Part shown: in pieces, positions 12,263-23,376 of the stretch
Numbering within the stretch: position 1 is the stretch's first letter
Layout of the letters: every line of letters begins with the position of its first letter
NCBI GenBank assembly: GCA_020080175.1
Contig: JAGHQL010000014.1
Location: forward strand, 1 to 64,000
Length of the DNA stretch: 64,000 nt
Direction: 5' to 3'
Origin: Glutinoglossum americanum
Taxonomy: Eukaryota > Ascomycota > Geoglossomycetes > Geoglossales > Geoglossaceae
Made by a program: the position numbers and the translations under genes
Notes under the pieces: model-generated
What the model saw: the letters and a program-made list of their open reading frames with translations, nothing else
Database searches by the model: none
Told to the model about the DNA's origin: nothing

Positions 12263-13594
12263 CTATTGCGCCTTCGTGGCAGTCTTACGATGGATTCTCG
12301 GCGCGAAGTCTTTAATGCGCTTTGTGATACGGCGGAAGAAGCGCTGTCGGGCGTTAGCGAGTGTGATGGGCTCAGCTGTGGAGGGTGAGGCTGGGTGCCG
12401 GGGGGGTCGGTCAACATCGGTAGCAGGAGCGAGACGGCCCTCGTCGTCGCGATGTAACGGCTCGTTAGCCAGCAACCCGGGGGCTCTAGCAGAGCCCCCG
12501 CTTAATCTCGACCTTCGGTCGCCATCCGCAAACACCGAGTCAATATCTCTATCCGAGTCGTTCATCTCGCGCATATCCCAGCCAGCCCGACCAGCCATTC
12601 GCAGAACCCTAATCAGGGAATACTGAAGCCGAAGCAGCTCACGGCTTGGGAGGGGTCGTGCTATAGGGTCATCGGTATGGAATGTGATGACGTGGCCATC
12701 TTGGATGAATGTCGGTGGGTTCGTTCGCCCATCTGGCAGGCCAACCCATCTGCCGTCGCCCGATAGTATCGTAGAAAGAGGCGGTAGCTGGTCGGTTAGG
12801 TTAATCGGTGCAAACACACCAGGTTCTAGTCGTGACGACTCGTGGGGATAAACCCAATGCACTACTGCACGTTGCGTGCGCTCGTCGCTAGGATCATCAT
12901 CGGGGTGCGGCTCGAGTGCAAAGCAGCCATCAGCCCAAAGAGCATGAGCATCCGGCCACATTATCATCACATTGTATAGGCGGTTGACCAGCGTTTTCGA
13001 ATTCGAGTTGCCTTGGTCTGGGGGCCCAAAGATGAGGTCCTGGAGTTCCTTTGTGGCTTCGTTACCCCAAAACATTCGTAAGACAGCCCAGAATTCGATG
13101 TCGGCCCGTGCCTGCGATTTTCCCATGCTGTACGGGACGATATGGGCTACCTCGCAGTAGTCTATACTTCGCCCAGTAATCACGCATTCGCGGTCTCGAG
13201 CCTTTGCCTATATATTCAAGAGTCAGTCGATGATTATGCGTCCATCAGAGTATTGGTTTACAACCTTTCCTGGAAGGGTGCTGTCCCTCGTCGTCAAACT
13301 TGGGGCATCTTCCATGACTTTGTAGGTCCGATCACAGCAAAGCCAAGCGTCAATCGCAATACGGCATCGCTCGCTGAATTGGACAAGTTGGTCGGATGAG
13401 AGTGCGAGAAGGCGCTGGCCTGCAGATGGCGGACAGAGGCGGCAGAACGCATGTAGCTCGCGCGAAACGGGTTGGGAAGATAAAGAGAGATGAAGCTGCC
13501 CTAGAGTAGCATTACCGAGGCCAGTCGAGAGTTCCATCGACGTTGGAGAGATGATCAAATTATGTCTATTGAGGTTGTCGTTGAGAGATGCCAC
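12263..13594 (-). CDS. HNH endonuclease-domain protein (HNH_2 type)
   Basis: Two exons, 13594-13262 and 13207-12263, joined by a 54-nt intron (13261-13208; donor GTAAAC, branch CTGAC, acceptor TAG), give 425 residues. The splice removes two in-frame stops and restores the start of the domain. The HNH_2 core begins about residue 115 with RDRECVITGR. Then come EVAHIVPYS (His at about 133), an FW..L..FWG segment, and LYNVMIMWPDAHALW with Asn at about 190 and His at about 199. These match the metal-binding and catalytic residues of fungal HNH_2 proteins. The C-terminal 150 residues are low-complexity and basic at the end. Family members are common fungal singletons of unknown role; DNA cleavage is inferred from the domain. 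It lies downstream of the NLR on the same strand, 820 bp away. Confidence 0.85.
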
Positions 13595-14414
13595 GTGATC
13601 GCTTTATTTGGGGCTTACGCCATTTCGCGTCCCATTGCAGGAGGGACCTGCCCGAGCTCGGTGTCTCTATTCTTCCGCAGTAATACACTTGCCTCTAAAA
13701 ACCCTAAATTTTTCTAAAAACAGCTCAAAGGTTTCTTCAATTAATGGGGTCCCCCAGAGACATTTTGTAGTATGTCCGCTAGCACGGGCGGGCTAAAAAA
13801 TCCTGTTAGGTCGGTGGAGACGTGTTCTTGAGAGTTGCGTTGTTGTATGGTGACTCACAGGGTATACGATGGCGGATAAGGCTGCCTTAAGATAACTTTC
13901 CTCGTAACACTAGGGCGGTATTAAGTTCGTATTATACTCTCCTTGAATTCAGCCCTGCTGCAATAGGTTGGTCCTCAACGATATCCACCCCGACGCGCCC
14001 ACTAGTTTCTAGCTCTAGAACAGGTAGCACCGAATAGGTATCTACTCAGGCAATTTAGATAAGGCAGCCCCTTAAGATGGCCCGGAATCCTCGATGTCAT
14101 AGGGGCTAAATCCTAAGACCCTAAATAGCCTACAAAGAAGAGAAAGTTGCATAACTAAAGCGATGGTGAGATTAAAACCGTATAGTTTTTCCAGAAACTA
14201 CGAATCAGGACATCCAAGTTCAGGCGCCTATGGGGGATTAGCTCCCATCTCCGGTTGCTCAGATGCAACCGGATTCTTTGGAACAGCCAGCCTCAACTGC
14301 TACCCAAGTTCAACCCAGAAATCGACCACTCGGGGCCACGTTGTATATAACCCCACATCAACTAATAGAATCTCCAACTCCTTCGGCCGTGTCCACAATC
14401 GGCTCTGGGGAAGG
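13595..14414. other. Intergenic spacer between NLR and HNH genes
   Basis: This 820-bp stretch serves as the NLR 3' region and the HNH gene promoter. It is moderately AT-rich in places. I see no further gene; the plus-strand frame at 14163-14699 runs antisense to the NLR C terminus and is a shadow. Confidence 0.5.
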
Positions 14415-17400
14415 CTACTTGATTTTATGATGGTTCGCTTTCAAGAGGTCGTCCCAGGATGCGCCGGTCCATTTCAAGAACCGGTCAGTTATCGCATAAT
14501 TGGCGACAACCTTGCCCCTTTTGTCAGCAATGTTGGGATCTGCACCAGCTTCTATCAATTCCTTCACGATAAGGACTGCCTCCCTGGACATATTGGCAGC
14601 TGCATGAATCAGAGAATTTTTTCCCTCCTTGTCTCTTGCATTCACATCACTGCCGTAGTCCAGAAGAAGTCTGACTTTCCGCAGGTCGCCGGTCTTTGAA
14701 GCACACAGCAAGGCGGTAAAATCACCATGATTCTTCACGTTCACATCCGCCTTGCACTCTAGCAGTAATCGAGTCGTGCCTGCATCAGGGTATCGCTGGC
14801 CGCAGCTGACAGTCAGAGCAGTATCGCCATTCGCGGTTTTTGCATTTACATCTGCCCCGTAGCCCAAGAGTGTTTGAACGGTCTCCAGTGAACCGGATCG
14901 AGAAGCCCGAATTAGAGCAGTCTCGCCATCTCCCCTCACTGCATTTACGTCTGCTCCGCGGTTCAGCAGTTTTTGAATTACCCCCGTCCGGTCGACTAGA
15001 TTTCCGGAGGCAGTAATGAGGGCCGTACGGCCATCTTTCGCTCTCGCATTCACGTCTGCTCCGTGGTCTAGGAGCATTTGAACCGCCTCTGCTGAACTGT
15101 GTGGTCCAGAAGCGTGGATCAAGGCTGTTTCCCCGGTTGTAGTTCTTGCGTTTACGTCTGCTCCATGGTCCAGGAGGATCTGGGCTGTCTCTATCCAGCA
15201 ACCGGACTTATAAGCGCAAATTAGAGCAGTTTCACCATTTGCTTCGGCTGCACTTGTGTCTGCCCCGTAATCCAACAGCATTCGAACTATCTCCGCTGAG
15301 GCTGGTTGAACTAACCGACAGGCGGCAATCAGAGCGGTTCCGCCATCTACGGCCATCCTATTAACGTGTGCTCCATAGCGTAGGAGTAGCCGAACATACT
15401 CGACTGAGCCAGACGCCGCTGCAGCTATCAGAGGCGCTTCCCCACCCCGAGCTTGTTCGTTCATGTCAACTCCATGCTCCAGTAATAGCTGGACCTTGTC
15501 CGGTGAGCCACTCTCCATCGCAGCTGATAGCGGGGTGGGGCCGGCGATATGCGCGTTTAGCTCCGCTCCATGCACCAGTAGCAGTTGAACCACCTCCGCT
15601 GAGTTATGTTGTAAAGCCCCTAGAATAGCAGTTTCTCCGGAAGGGGATAGTGCGTTCACGTATGCTCCGTGGCCCAAGAGCAGTCGGGTTGCCTCGACTG
15701 AGCAGTGGTTTGCTGCATATATAAGAGGAGGCTCACTCCTCCAAAGGCCAACTGTTGCCCACACATTCGTATTCGCTCCACGTTCCAGCAGCAGTTGAAT
15801 CATGTCTGCTGAGTTAGCTCGTATAGCCCTCATAAGGGGGGTTTCTCCGAGAATGTCTCCCACATTTACACTTGCTCCATGGTCTAGTAGCGCTTTCGCT
15901 ATCCTGGTGGAACAAGTTTTCACTGCGGCAAATAAGGCGGTTGATCCATTAGTCCTAGTATAATCAAGGGATGCCCCCTCTTTCAACACCGCCAAAACCT
16001 GGTGGTAGTCACCGCTAGACACAGCATCGAACAATAGCTCATTCACATCGGTGGCTTCCTGAGCAGAATCCATAACTCCAGACAATTGCAAATTGGAGAG
16101 ACTCCTGACCGCTGACTCAATCTCTATGTGTATGTATGTGTGCTTTTCAAGTGCGTTGTTGCTTGTGAAGCCAAAGCGGGCATATTCACAAGATGCATCG
16201 CGACATTTGAACGGCCGATCATGGTTAATAACATGCCGGTCGCGTTCGGCCTTCGACGCAAAACCCCTCACATAGTAGGGACACGTTTGCGCGCCACACT
16301 TAAACAAGCCGCAGCCGTAGAGTCTACTGAGTTGTTCTAAGTCGCCTTCGCATGACACTTGGCTCACTAGACAGTCGAATTCCTCCCAGACGCGAGCAGA
16401 GAGGTCTCTGAGAGTTAAGGGATCTAACTGTTGTTAGTGAGGGAACCATGGCAAGAAACGAAGATACAACAGGCCCACCCTGGTAGTTACTGCTAACGCG
16501 TCCCTGAGACCGGTGTAAAGCTATACGGGACAGTTTCTGATATACATCAGGCGAGCAGCCTCGGAAGGCGTCCAAAGGAAAATTTAGCGTCGGCACTGAA
16601 GGGTCGTCCTTGCTAGCATCCTTTTGCCATCGTGTTAGGAACTGGCGAAGGCAACAAACTAATTCATTGAGTTTTGTAGGGTCCACTCCGCTCCCAGACC
16701 TAACGTGGTCAAGCCAATTCGGCTCTACGTACTCCAGCCAAAGATACTCGCCACGAATAATATAGTCTTTGATTTCGGGATCTGTCAATCCTGGCCTGAA
16801 AGCCAGGAATTGCAGATACCTGAGACAACGAAGGCTCATTTTTTGGTTGGCAGTAGGTAAATCCAGATACGGACCGCTTTCTTGTGAAATTAAATGTCTG
16901 TCCCTTGTAAGCAAAAAAACCTTCGGCAGTGGGAAATGAGAAATTCTCACTCCTTTGCAGTGAAGTGTACCCAGTAAACAAAACCATCCCGGATCTCTAT
17001 AATTGGGCCACAAATCTCCAGGAGTGAGCGCATCAGTATCTGGTTTTTGTTAAAGCAGGTGTCGTTCACTCTGATTGTGAGCGCATGCTTGATCTCCGCT
17101 AGCCTGGGTGATCGTCTGGAGCAAGATAGGAACTCGAGAATTTCCCTTGCAGTGAGCCTCATGTTGGGCCCCAGTTTCTTGTCGATCCTTGTCAGGATCC
17201 TCTCGTAACTAGTTAGCGACGTCAGCATTCAAGCCTTCGCGGTGACTGTGTCAGCCTAAATCCAAAGGTTACATACGCTTCTCCAAGGCCATGAGGGAGA
17301 TTAATCGCGGCCTCCCTTAACTCTGCGATACTTGTTTGATCCTTTAGATTGTAAATTACCAATCGAGCAAATAGGAACATGCCTGTTTTAGATCGCGTCA

Positions 17401-19152
17401 TTAGTCATAGACAATACCTAACAGTGAGAGGACCTAACCTTCCGCCCGTAGTAAAATAGGGCGCAAGATCTTCTCAACCTCGGCACCTCCTATAGGGAAT
17501 AGATCCATTAAGGCCGGCTGCTCACTCATGATATATGTCTCTATGTCGTGCTCGTTATTCTGATTGACGACGATTTGGGGACAACTGGAAAGAAGGTCTT
17601 CCATATCGGCCACAGGTCTGCAACTTATGAGTAATTTGAGGCTACTATCCGTTGATAACCGGAGCAAAATTTTCATCAACTTCTTTCTGTCTTGGTCATC
17701 GAGCTCATCGACCCCATCCAAGAACAAGTAAAATGCTAGTTTCTCAGATTTCAGCAACAAATCTTTAATGTGGTCTTCAAGCTTTTGCAATGACCGAAAG
17801 TTAGATGAAGGAGAATCCCTTATTTCGTCTAGGACATGTAATAGGAGCTGGTCCGCTTCGAGGATATTGTAAATTAAAGTCCGCAAGACCGTCGTAGGTG
17901 CAAGTTTGTCGCGGATTCGATCACTTAGGAACATCCCAATGACAGCGGAGCCGGTGGGCAGAAGCCGGACCCTTGCGTGATTCATTCCAATATAAGACAG
18001 GATAGTTTTCCCTTCAATCCAGTTACGTTCTTAGCAAAACGGGGGATTCTGCAACCTTGGAATTAACAGGCTTACCAGCTCCTGGGATACCCTTGAGCCA
18101 TAAGTTCTTCTCAGGACAGCTATGGTCTAGCCAGTTGGTGAACCTGCCGTTTTGAAAAAACCATTGTCCAGTGTTCGTACAGTAATTATCCTCGCAACGT
18201 TGAAACTCGGCTTCGAAAGATATCGGTGAAAGCCACTCGATAATCCCCTGAAGCGCCCTCTTCTCCCTGTCCTTTCGTGCTTCATCAAATGCTAGCCTCG
18301 CATTGATACGAAATTGGCGTGCTTCAGCAAAATGCGCGGCGGTAGCTTCACTATCAACGAGAGCCGTATGTCGGTTGATGCGATTTACGATATCGGCAAA
18401 TTGATGGTCGAACTTCGCCCACATTATAGCAATGAGCTGCTTCCATGCTGAATAATCGGTCAGCCAAATATCGGAGTCGAAGGAGGTCACTTTAGCCACC
18501 CTACCTTTCATTCGGAAATACTTCAAGAACTCAGAGTAGAACTCCAGAATATCGCTATAGAGCCAACCAAGAACCTCTACGAATCTCGGTTTCTGCTCAA
18601 AAATGGCCGCAAAAGAATCGAAACGCGGAAGGTTTTCACCAATCTTTCGCAACGCGTCTAGAAGTATATCGAAAGACTGTATGTGGGTACTCGCCATCTG
18701 TTGTACGAAGGTAGAGTGAGCCTGCATTTTTAGAACACATTCCGGAGGGGAATTTCGCTTATGACCTGAAGCATTGATCTCAGTGGCCCCTACGTGCCGT
18801 GGCGGATGAGCATATGTTCCATCCAGTGGGAATCTCTAGCAGTGCAACGGTCAAGGGAGTGCCTGCGTACCCAAAGGAAGCCTAGAATATCCGGTCTTGT
18901 CGTTACAACCCCGACTCCTTCTATAGCCCTCAAGAAACGAACCATGCCATCAATGAACGGCGCGATTCTCCTGAGATACCGAAGGCAACCGTCCTTCTCA
19001 TGGCCCTTTTGTATTCTCTCCATTTCTTTGTAAACATCCCCGATGGTTGTGGGCTGAAACTCAGCCTTCTCCTTCGGCGAGAGGGTTTTTAGAAAATTGG
19101 AAAGGGCCACGTCAAATTCGCGTGTAGCTATTGTAGTAGACTCGGAGGCCAT
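14415..19152 (-). CDS. NLR immune-type receptor: DUF7708-like / NACHT / zinc finger / ankyrin
   Basis: Seven exons: 19152-18871, 18721-18076, 18011-17439, 17382-17277, 17208-16951, 16903-16468 and 16427-14415. Together they are 4314 nt, or 1437 residues, with no internal stop. An ATG at 19236 would add 28 residues. Domains in order: an N-terminal helical region (1 to about 250) of the fungal NLR type; NACHT with Walker A GIPGAGKT (305-312) and Walker B FYLFLDGVDELDD (about 403-415); a winged-helix-like region ending near the VHFTAKE motif; paired C2H2-like zinc fingers (LFKC..TCPYY, FKCRDASC); then about 14 ankyrin repeats to the end. The Walker A glycine codon is split by a 64-nt intron. Fungal NLRs of this build are sensors in non-self recognition and programmed cell death; the ankyrin array is the presumed ligand sensor. 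Its start faces that of the SNF2 gene. Confidence 0.9.
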
Positions 19153-19493
19153 TACTATGCCGTGTGTTTCTTGAAAGGTGCACCGGCATTCCGATATTTT
19201 TATGTTGTGTTCTACCATCGAGGTGATGGCTTTCATTTAGCTTTGGTCGCCACGTCAGGCTGCCAAGACTTTCACAGCCGCGATCAGCTGGCCGCAGCAC
19301 TCCACAGCCGACCGCAAGGCTTTCGGCAGAGCAAAGCCCTCAACATCTCTTGGTCGGCCGGTTACACAATCGAAACCCGCAGTGCTTCCGCTGCGCCGCC
19401 TTGTGCTGGTCATCTATAATTCATAATAGGTTTATCAGCCGGTAAAGAGGAGAATTTATCATTTGGCAATCGATAGCCTTTCCTAACGACAGG
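19153..19493. promoter_or_regulatory. Shared divergent promoter of NLR and SNF2 genes
   Basis: Only 341 bp separate the chosen NLR start (19152, minus) from the SNF2 start (19494, plus); it is 257 bp if the NLR begins at 19236. No other gene fits between. The spacing makes co-regulation likely. I did not find a clear TATA box on either side. Confidence 0.6.
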
Positions 19494-22400
19494 ATGTCTC
19501 ATCGGGAGCATCCAGCGCCGTGGGGCACCGGCGATAAAGAAACCCAAAATTTTCATCTAGCAAAGCGGCCCAAGATCGATTCACCAGAGTCAGAGCCACT
19601 ACAATACCGAAGCACTTTTAACGCCGAAAGCGAACCTATCTCCAACAGCCTATACCAGGGGGTTGAAGGCCCCTCGTTCCCGCAAGAGTTTGTCAGCTCC
19701 AGTCGCCAACCTCTCTATCACAGCCAGGGCCCTCTCAGGCAGGAGCCCTCACCGGTTCTGAATCACTGTCAGCACCCTAACTCTAGCCACCTATGGCTTG
19801 GAGTAGCCCCGGCAGTGGGTTCATTTCCCGGAGTCGGGAGTGATTACATTGGTGACTGCCAGCGGGCTGGGGTGTTCTTTGAGCAAAGCTTGGAGCAAGA
19901 TCCCTGCGGAGGTGTGGGGTTGGGGGCCAACCGATATACCACCCCAGATTTACAGATGGAATGCGTGGATCAAAACTTCAGTAGCGGCGGTGAAAGCTGC
20001 CGTCCAGCCACCTACCAGCCAGTAGGCCAAGGAAACCCCACTTGTCAAAACCATGATTTATTGGTCAGATCCCCAGTCCGTTGCGACGGGCTTCTCCTTA
20101 CACATGGTGAGACTTTCTCCCAGGACCGGGGTATTAGAGCATGTAAGTATCCCGTTTTAAACATGTTATGCCATCACAGTTAACTGGGGTATAACACAGG
20201 GAAGAGCGAAATTCCCGAAGATGTAGGCATGTCTGAGGTCGGTGGAGAAGGGGCGATAGAGCCTGGGCTACATGGGACCAAGGGCCACCAGCCCATTCAC
20301 GATGTCTGCTTTGGAATGGTACCTCATCGCCATATTCCATCGAACCTGGTTAGGTATAGAGCTAACTTTAACACACAAGATTTCGGATGCTACCATCAAT
20401 AATTCGAGGAGCTTTGGCAGTCTTTTCAAGGATAATGCACAGCCTAACATCGGCGACCTTACGCTCGCCCAACAGGGCGGCTTGATCACCGTGCACGGCA
20501 CATTGGGAAACTACTTGGGGCTTTTGGACCCTCGCACATCGAAGGCGATCACCAACTTGGCGGAGAATTATTTTGTCCATGTAGAGGCGTATTGCCTCCA
20601 GAACCCGGACCCTAGCAAACGCCAGGCTACGATCTCTATTAACCTATACGGCCTGTCAGAGAACATTGGCGAAGTGGGAGATATTCTCTTCAACAACGGA
20701 GTATTTCTTCAGCTGCCCTCAAAATATGACCCCAAAGTCGAATACAGAAATCCCCAAAGCTTAGAAATACCAAAAGGCGCCCTGGGCCGTTTCGGGAATG
20801 TCGATCGAAGGGCAAAATCCCAGAGGATCTACGACATGAAGGGCGATTTAACGGATTTTTTGGCAACTATAACGAAAGAGATGGCGTTCGAGGACTGCCC
20901 AGTCAGCACGCGGCTGAAAACACCACTACTCAAGTATGCTCCAAATTTTCTTCTCATTAATTCCTGCCATCTCCTGGCGGCTAACCTAACGTCTCCACAA
21001 TATGAAGGCACCAAAAGCAGGGTCTTTCATTCATGAGAGCGAAGGAGAGTGAGCTGTGCGGACCGAAGGATGCCATACCCGACTCTACGAGAACTCTCCT
21101 GCCTGGGCCAATCAGGTAAGTGGGCGTTGGGGTATTTCGGGTTATCCGATATCCGAGAGATCGCCAAGCATTCTCCGAATACATAGTGTATTGTACTCAA
21201 GAGTTGCCGGTCGTTCCTTGATTTCTTTTAACTTCGACCAACTTGAGGAAGGCATTTCTGACGTAGATAATTCGGTAGTGTTGGGGGAATCCTTGCAGAT
21301 CAAATGGGACTCGGCAAATCCCTGACTACTCTGGCCCTGATCGCGGGTTCGATTCCTGACATCGGCGAGGCGCGCGATCCACTCTCGAATGTGACTACAT
21401 TGCTAGTCGCACCAATGTCAAGTCGGTTGCCCCTGTGATTATTATCAAAACACTCTATTTGGAGCTATCGATACTAACAAAAAACAGTCTTGGCTACTTG
21501 GCAGGAAGAAATACAGAGGTATGGCTGTAATCCTAGATTTCCATTATGTTACGGATAGACTTACCCATTTTCTAGGCATGTCAGGCCTGGGTGCCTGAAT
21601 GTGCTCATCTATCACGGCTCTAGAGGCAAAATTGACCTCGACAAAATTGGAATGTCCGATGTCGTTCTGACGACGTATTCGACCGTAGTTTCAGAGTGGA
21701 CCAAACAAGAGTCACTGTTGCACCAGAAACAGTGGTTCCGAATCATACTTGATGAAGGTGCGGCCACTCTTAACTTGAAGCGGGATTACTGGTAACGTCA
21801 ACACAGCTCACTTTCTGAGAGAGCGTTCCACGAGACGGTTCCGCGCTATTTGTGCCCTAAAGGGAGAACGCCGTTGGGCCTTAACTGGAACGCCGGTACA
21901 AAACAGGATTGATGACTTAAGCGGATTGCTCATATTCCTCAAGATTAGCCCGTTCCATAACCATGCTGAATTTCGAGATCAGATTTCTAAGCCTCTCCAG
22001 ATGGGTAGCCTCGATGGGCTTTACCGACTTCGCTCACTTCTAAGCTCAATAGCTCTAAGGCGAACGAGGGAGATTATAGAGCTTCCGCCACGCCACGAGG
22101 TCATCGAAGAACTAGAATTATCAGTGAAAGAACGGCATATTTATGAAGTGTTTAGGGATGAGTCCCGTGCTCTAATTGACACGATGCTAGGTACCGAGGA
22201 TTACACCAGTAGATTTTCTATGATCCAGTCCATACTTCGACAGAGGCAGGTCTGCAACCACGGCACAGAGTTATTGCCTGCCAAAGTAAGGGCCAGGTTG
22301 GACCGGCGCTGTCGAGTTCAACTACTAGAAGGTAACTCGATGCCTGAACAGGGATTTCCAATATTTTGTGAGGGGTGTGACAACGAAATTGATGTCACAG

Positions 22401-23376
22401 AGAGCAATCAAGGAACTTTTGTATCCTGCTTCCATGTTGTATGCCCAAGGTGCCTCAATTCGACGGACCCTGATGCTACAAATGCCTGTCCACTATGCGG
22501 CGTTAATGATACTGAGATACAGGGGGGTAAGCGTAAGGTGAACTCAATATCGGAGTGGCTCAACCAATTAGACTATTCAGGACCATCGACTAAAGTAATG
22601 GCACTTATTGAGAATATCCGTAGTTCCCAGGAGCCAGGATCATCTGAACCTGTGAAGAGGTAAGTGCCGTCGTCGGCCGATTTTTGAGAATATTTACAGA
22701 ACCCTTTCTAGTATCGTGTTCTCAAGCTGGTCGAGGATGCTTTTACTGGTTGAGAAAGCATTCAAAGATTGCAACATACCCTGTACCCGCTTCGACGGGA
22801 CTCTTTCTCTGGAGGCACGGAAGAAAGTTCTGGATGATTTCCAGACGAAATCAGGCACTACCATACTCCTCATAACACTCGGAAGCGGGAGTGTAGGGTA
22901 AGATATACCGCAACCCACTAACACTTTTAAGCCCTAGTTATGTCTCTATACTTGCCTACTTACGCAGAACGGACAGCTTGAATCTCACTGCGGCTTCACA
23001 CGTCCACCTATTAGACATACAGTGGAACCCGCAGGCCGAAAGGCAAGCCTTAGACCGTGTACACCGCCTTGGTCAACGGAATCCCGTCAAGACGGTACGA
23101 TATATTGTCAAGGACTCTATCGACGGGGTGCGTGCCTATGTTTCTGCGGGATTTATGGCTCACTTTTGTGTCTTAGCTAACGGCATCATTGACAGGCGAT
23201 TCTCGATCTCCAGAGAAAGAAGCTGAACATGGCTGAGCTCTCTCTAAGTTCGGTTGAGGCCAGGGGAACCAATCAGACGAAGAAAAGACTCATGGTATCC
23301 TACCTCTCAGGCCTACAGTCTCGCTTCTCAAATATCGCTGACGAGTTTGCAGGATCTCCGTGCGGTGTTTAGGTAA
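19494..23376 (+). CDS. SNF2-family helicase with RING finger (RAD5/HLTF-like)
   Basis: Twelve exons: 19494-20142, 20200-20318, 20380-20933, 21008-21115, 21279-21421, 21488-21518, 21576-21757, 21807-22659, 22712-22897, 22977-23127, 23196-23294 and 23353-23376. Total 3099 nt, 1032 residues. Key parts: LAKRPKID (basic, possible nuclear signal, about residue 25); CFGMISDATI and the RAD5-type substrate region; motif I DQMGLGKSLTT (about 484-494); motif II DEAH (594-597); a RING finger with C-x2-C, CFHVVC and CPLC (about 784-826); helicase C-terminal lobe with FSSWSRM, FDGTLS and RVHRLGQ; a short tail ending DLRAVFR. Apparent frame breaks disappear once introns are applied. Two splice sites are unusual: the donor at 21422 is GTCGGT and the intron 21116-21278 is long. 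Such proteins remodel chromatin or act as ubiquitin ligases in repair. It is divergent from the NLR. Confidence 0.88.

Noticed and set aside
14163-14699. Plus-strand frame of 178 residues overlapping the NLR 3' end
   Set aside because: It is antisense to real ankyrin coding sequence and has no domain of its own.
20319-20379. Apparent frameshift in the N-terminal half of the SNF2 gene
   Set aside because: A 61-nt intron (donor GTACCT, branch CTAAC, acceptor AAG) joins CFGM to ISDATINN in frame, as expected for the family.
21340-21362. tRNA-like box B sequence (gggttcgattcct)
   Set aside because: It falls inside the helicase exon encoding LIAGSIPDI and no cloverleaf can be formed around it.
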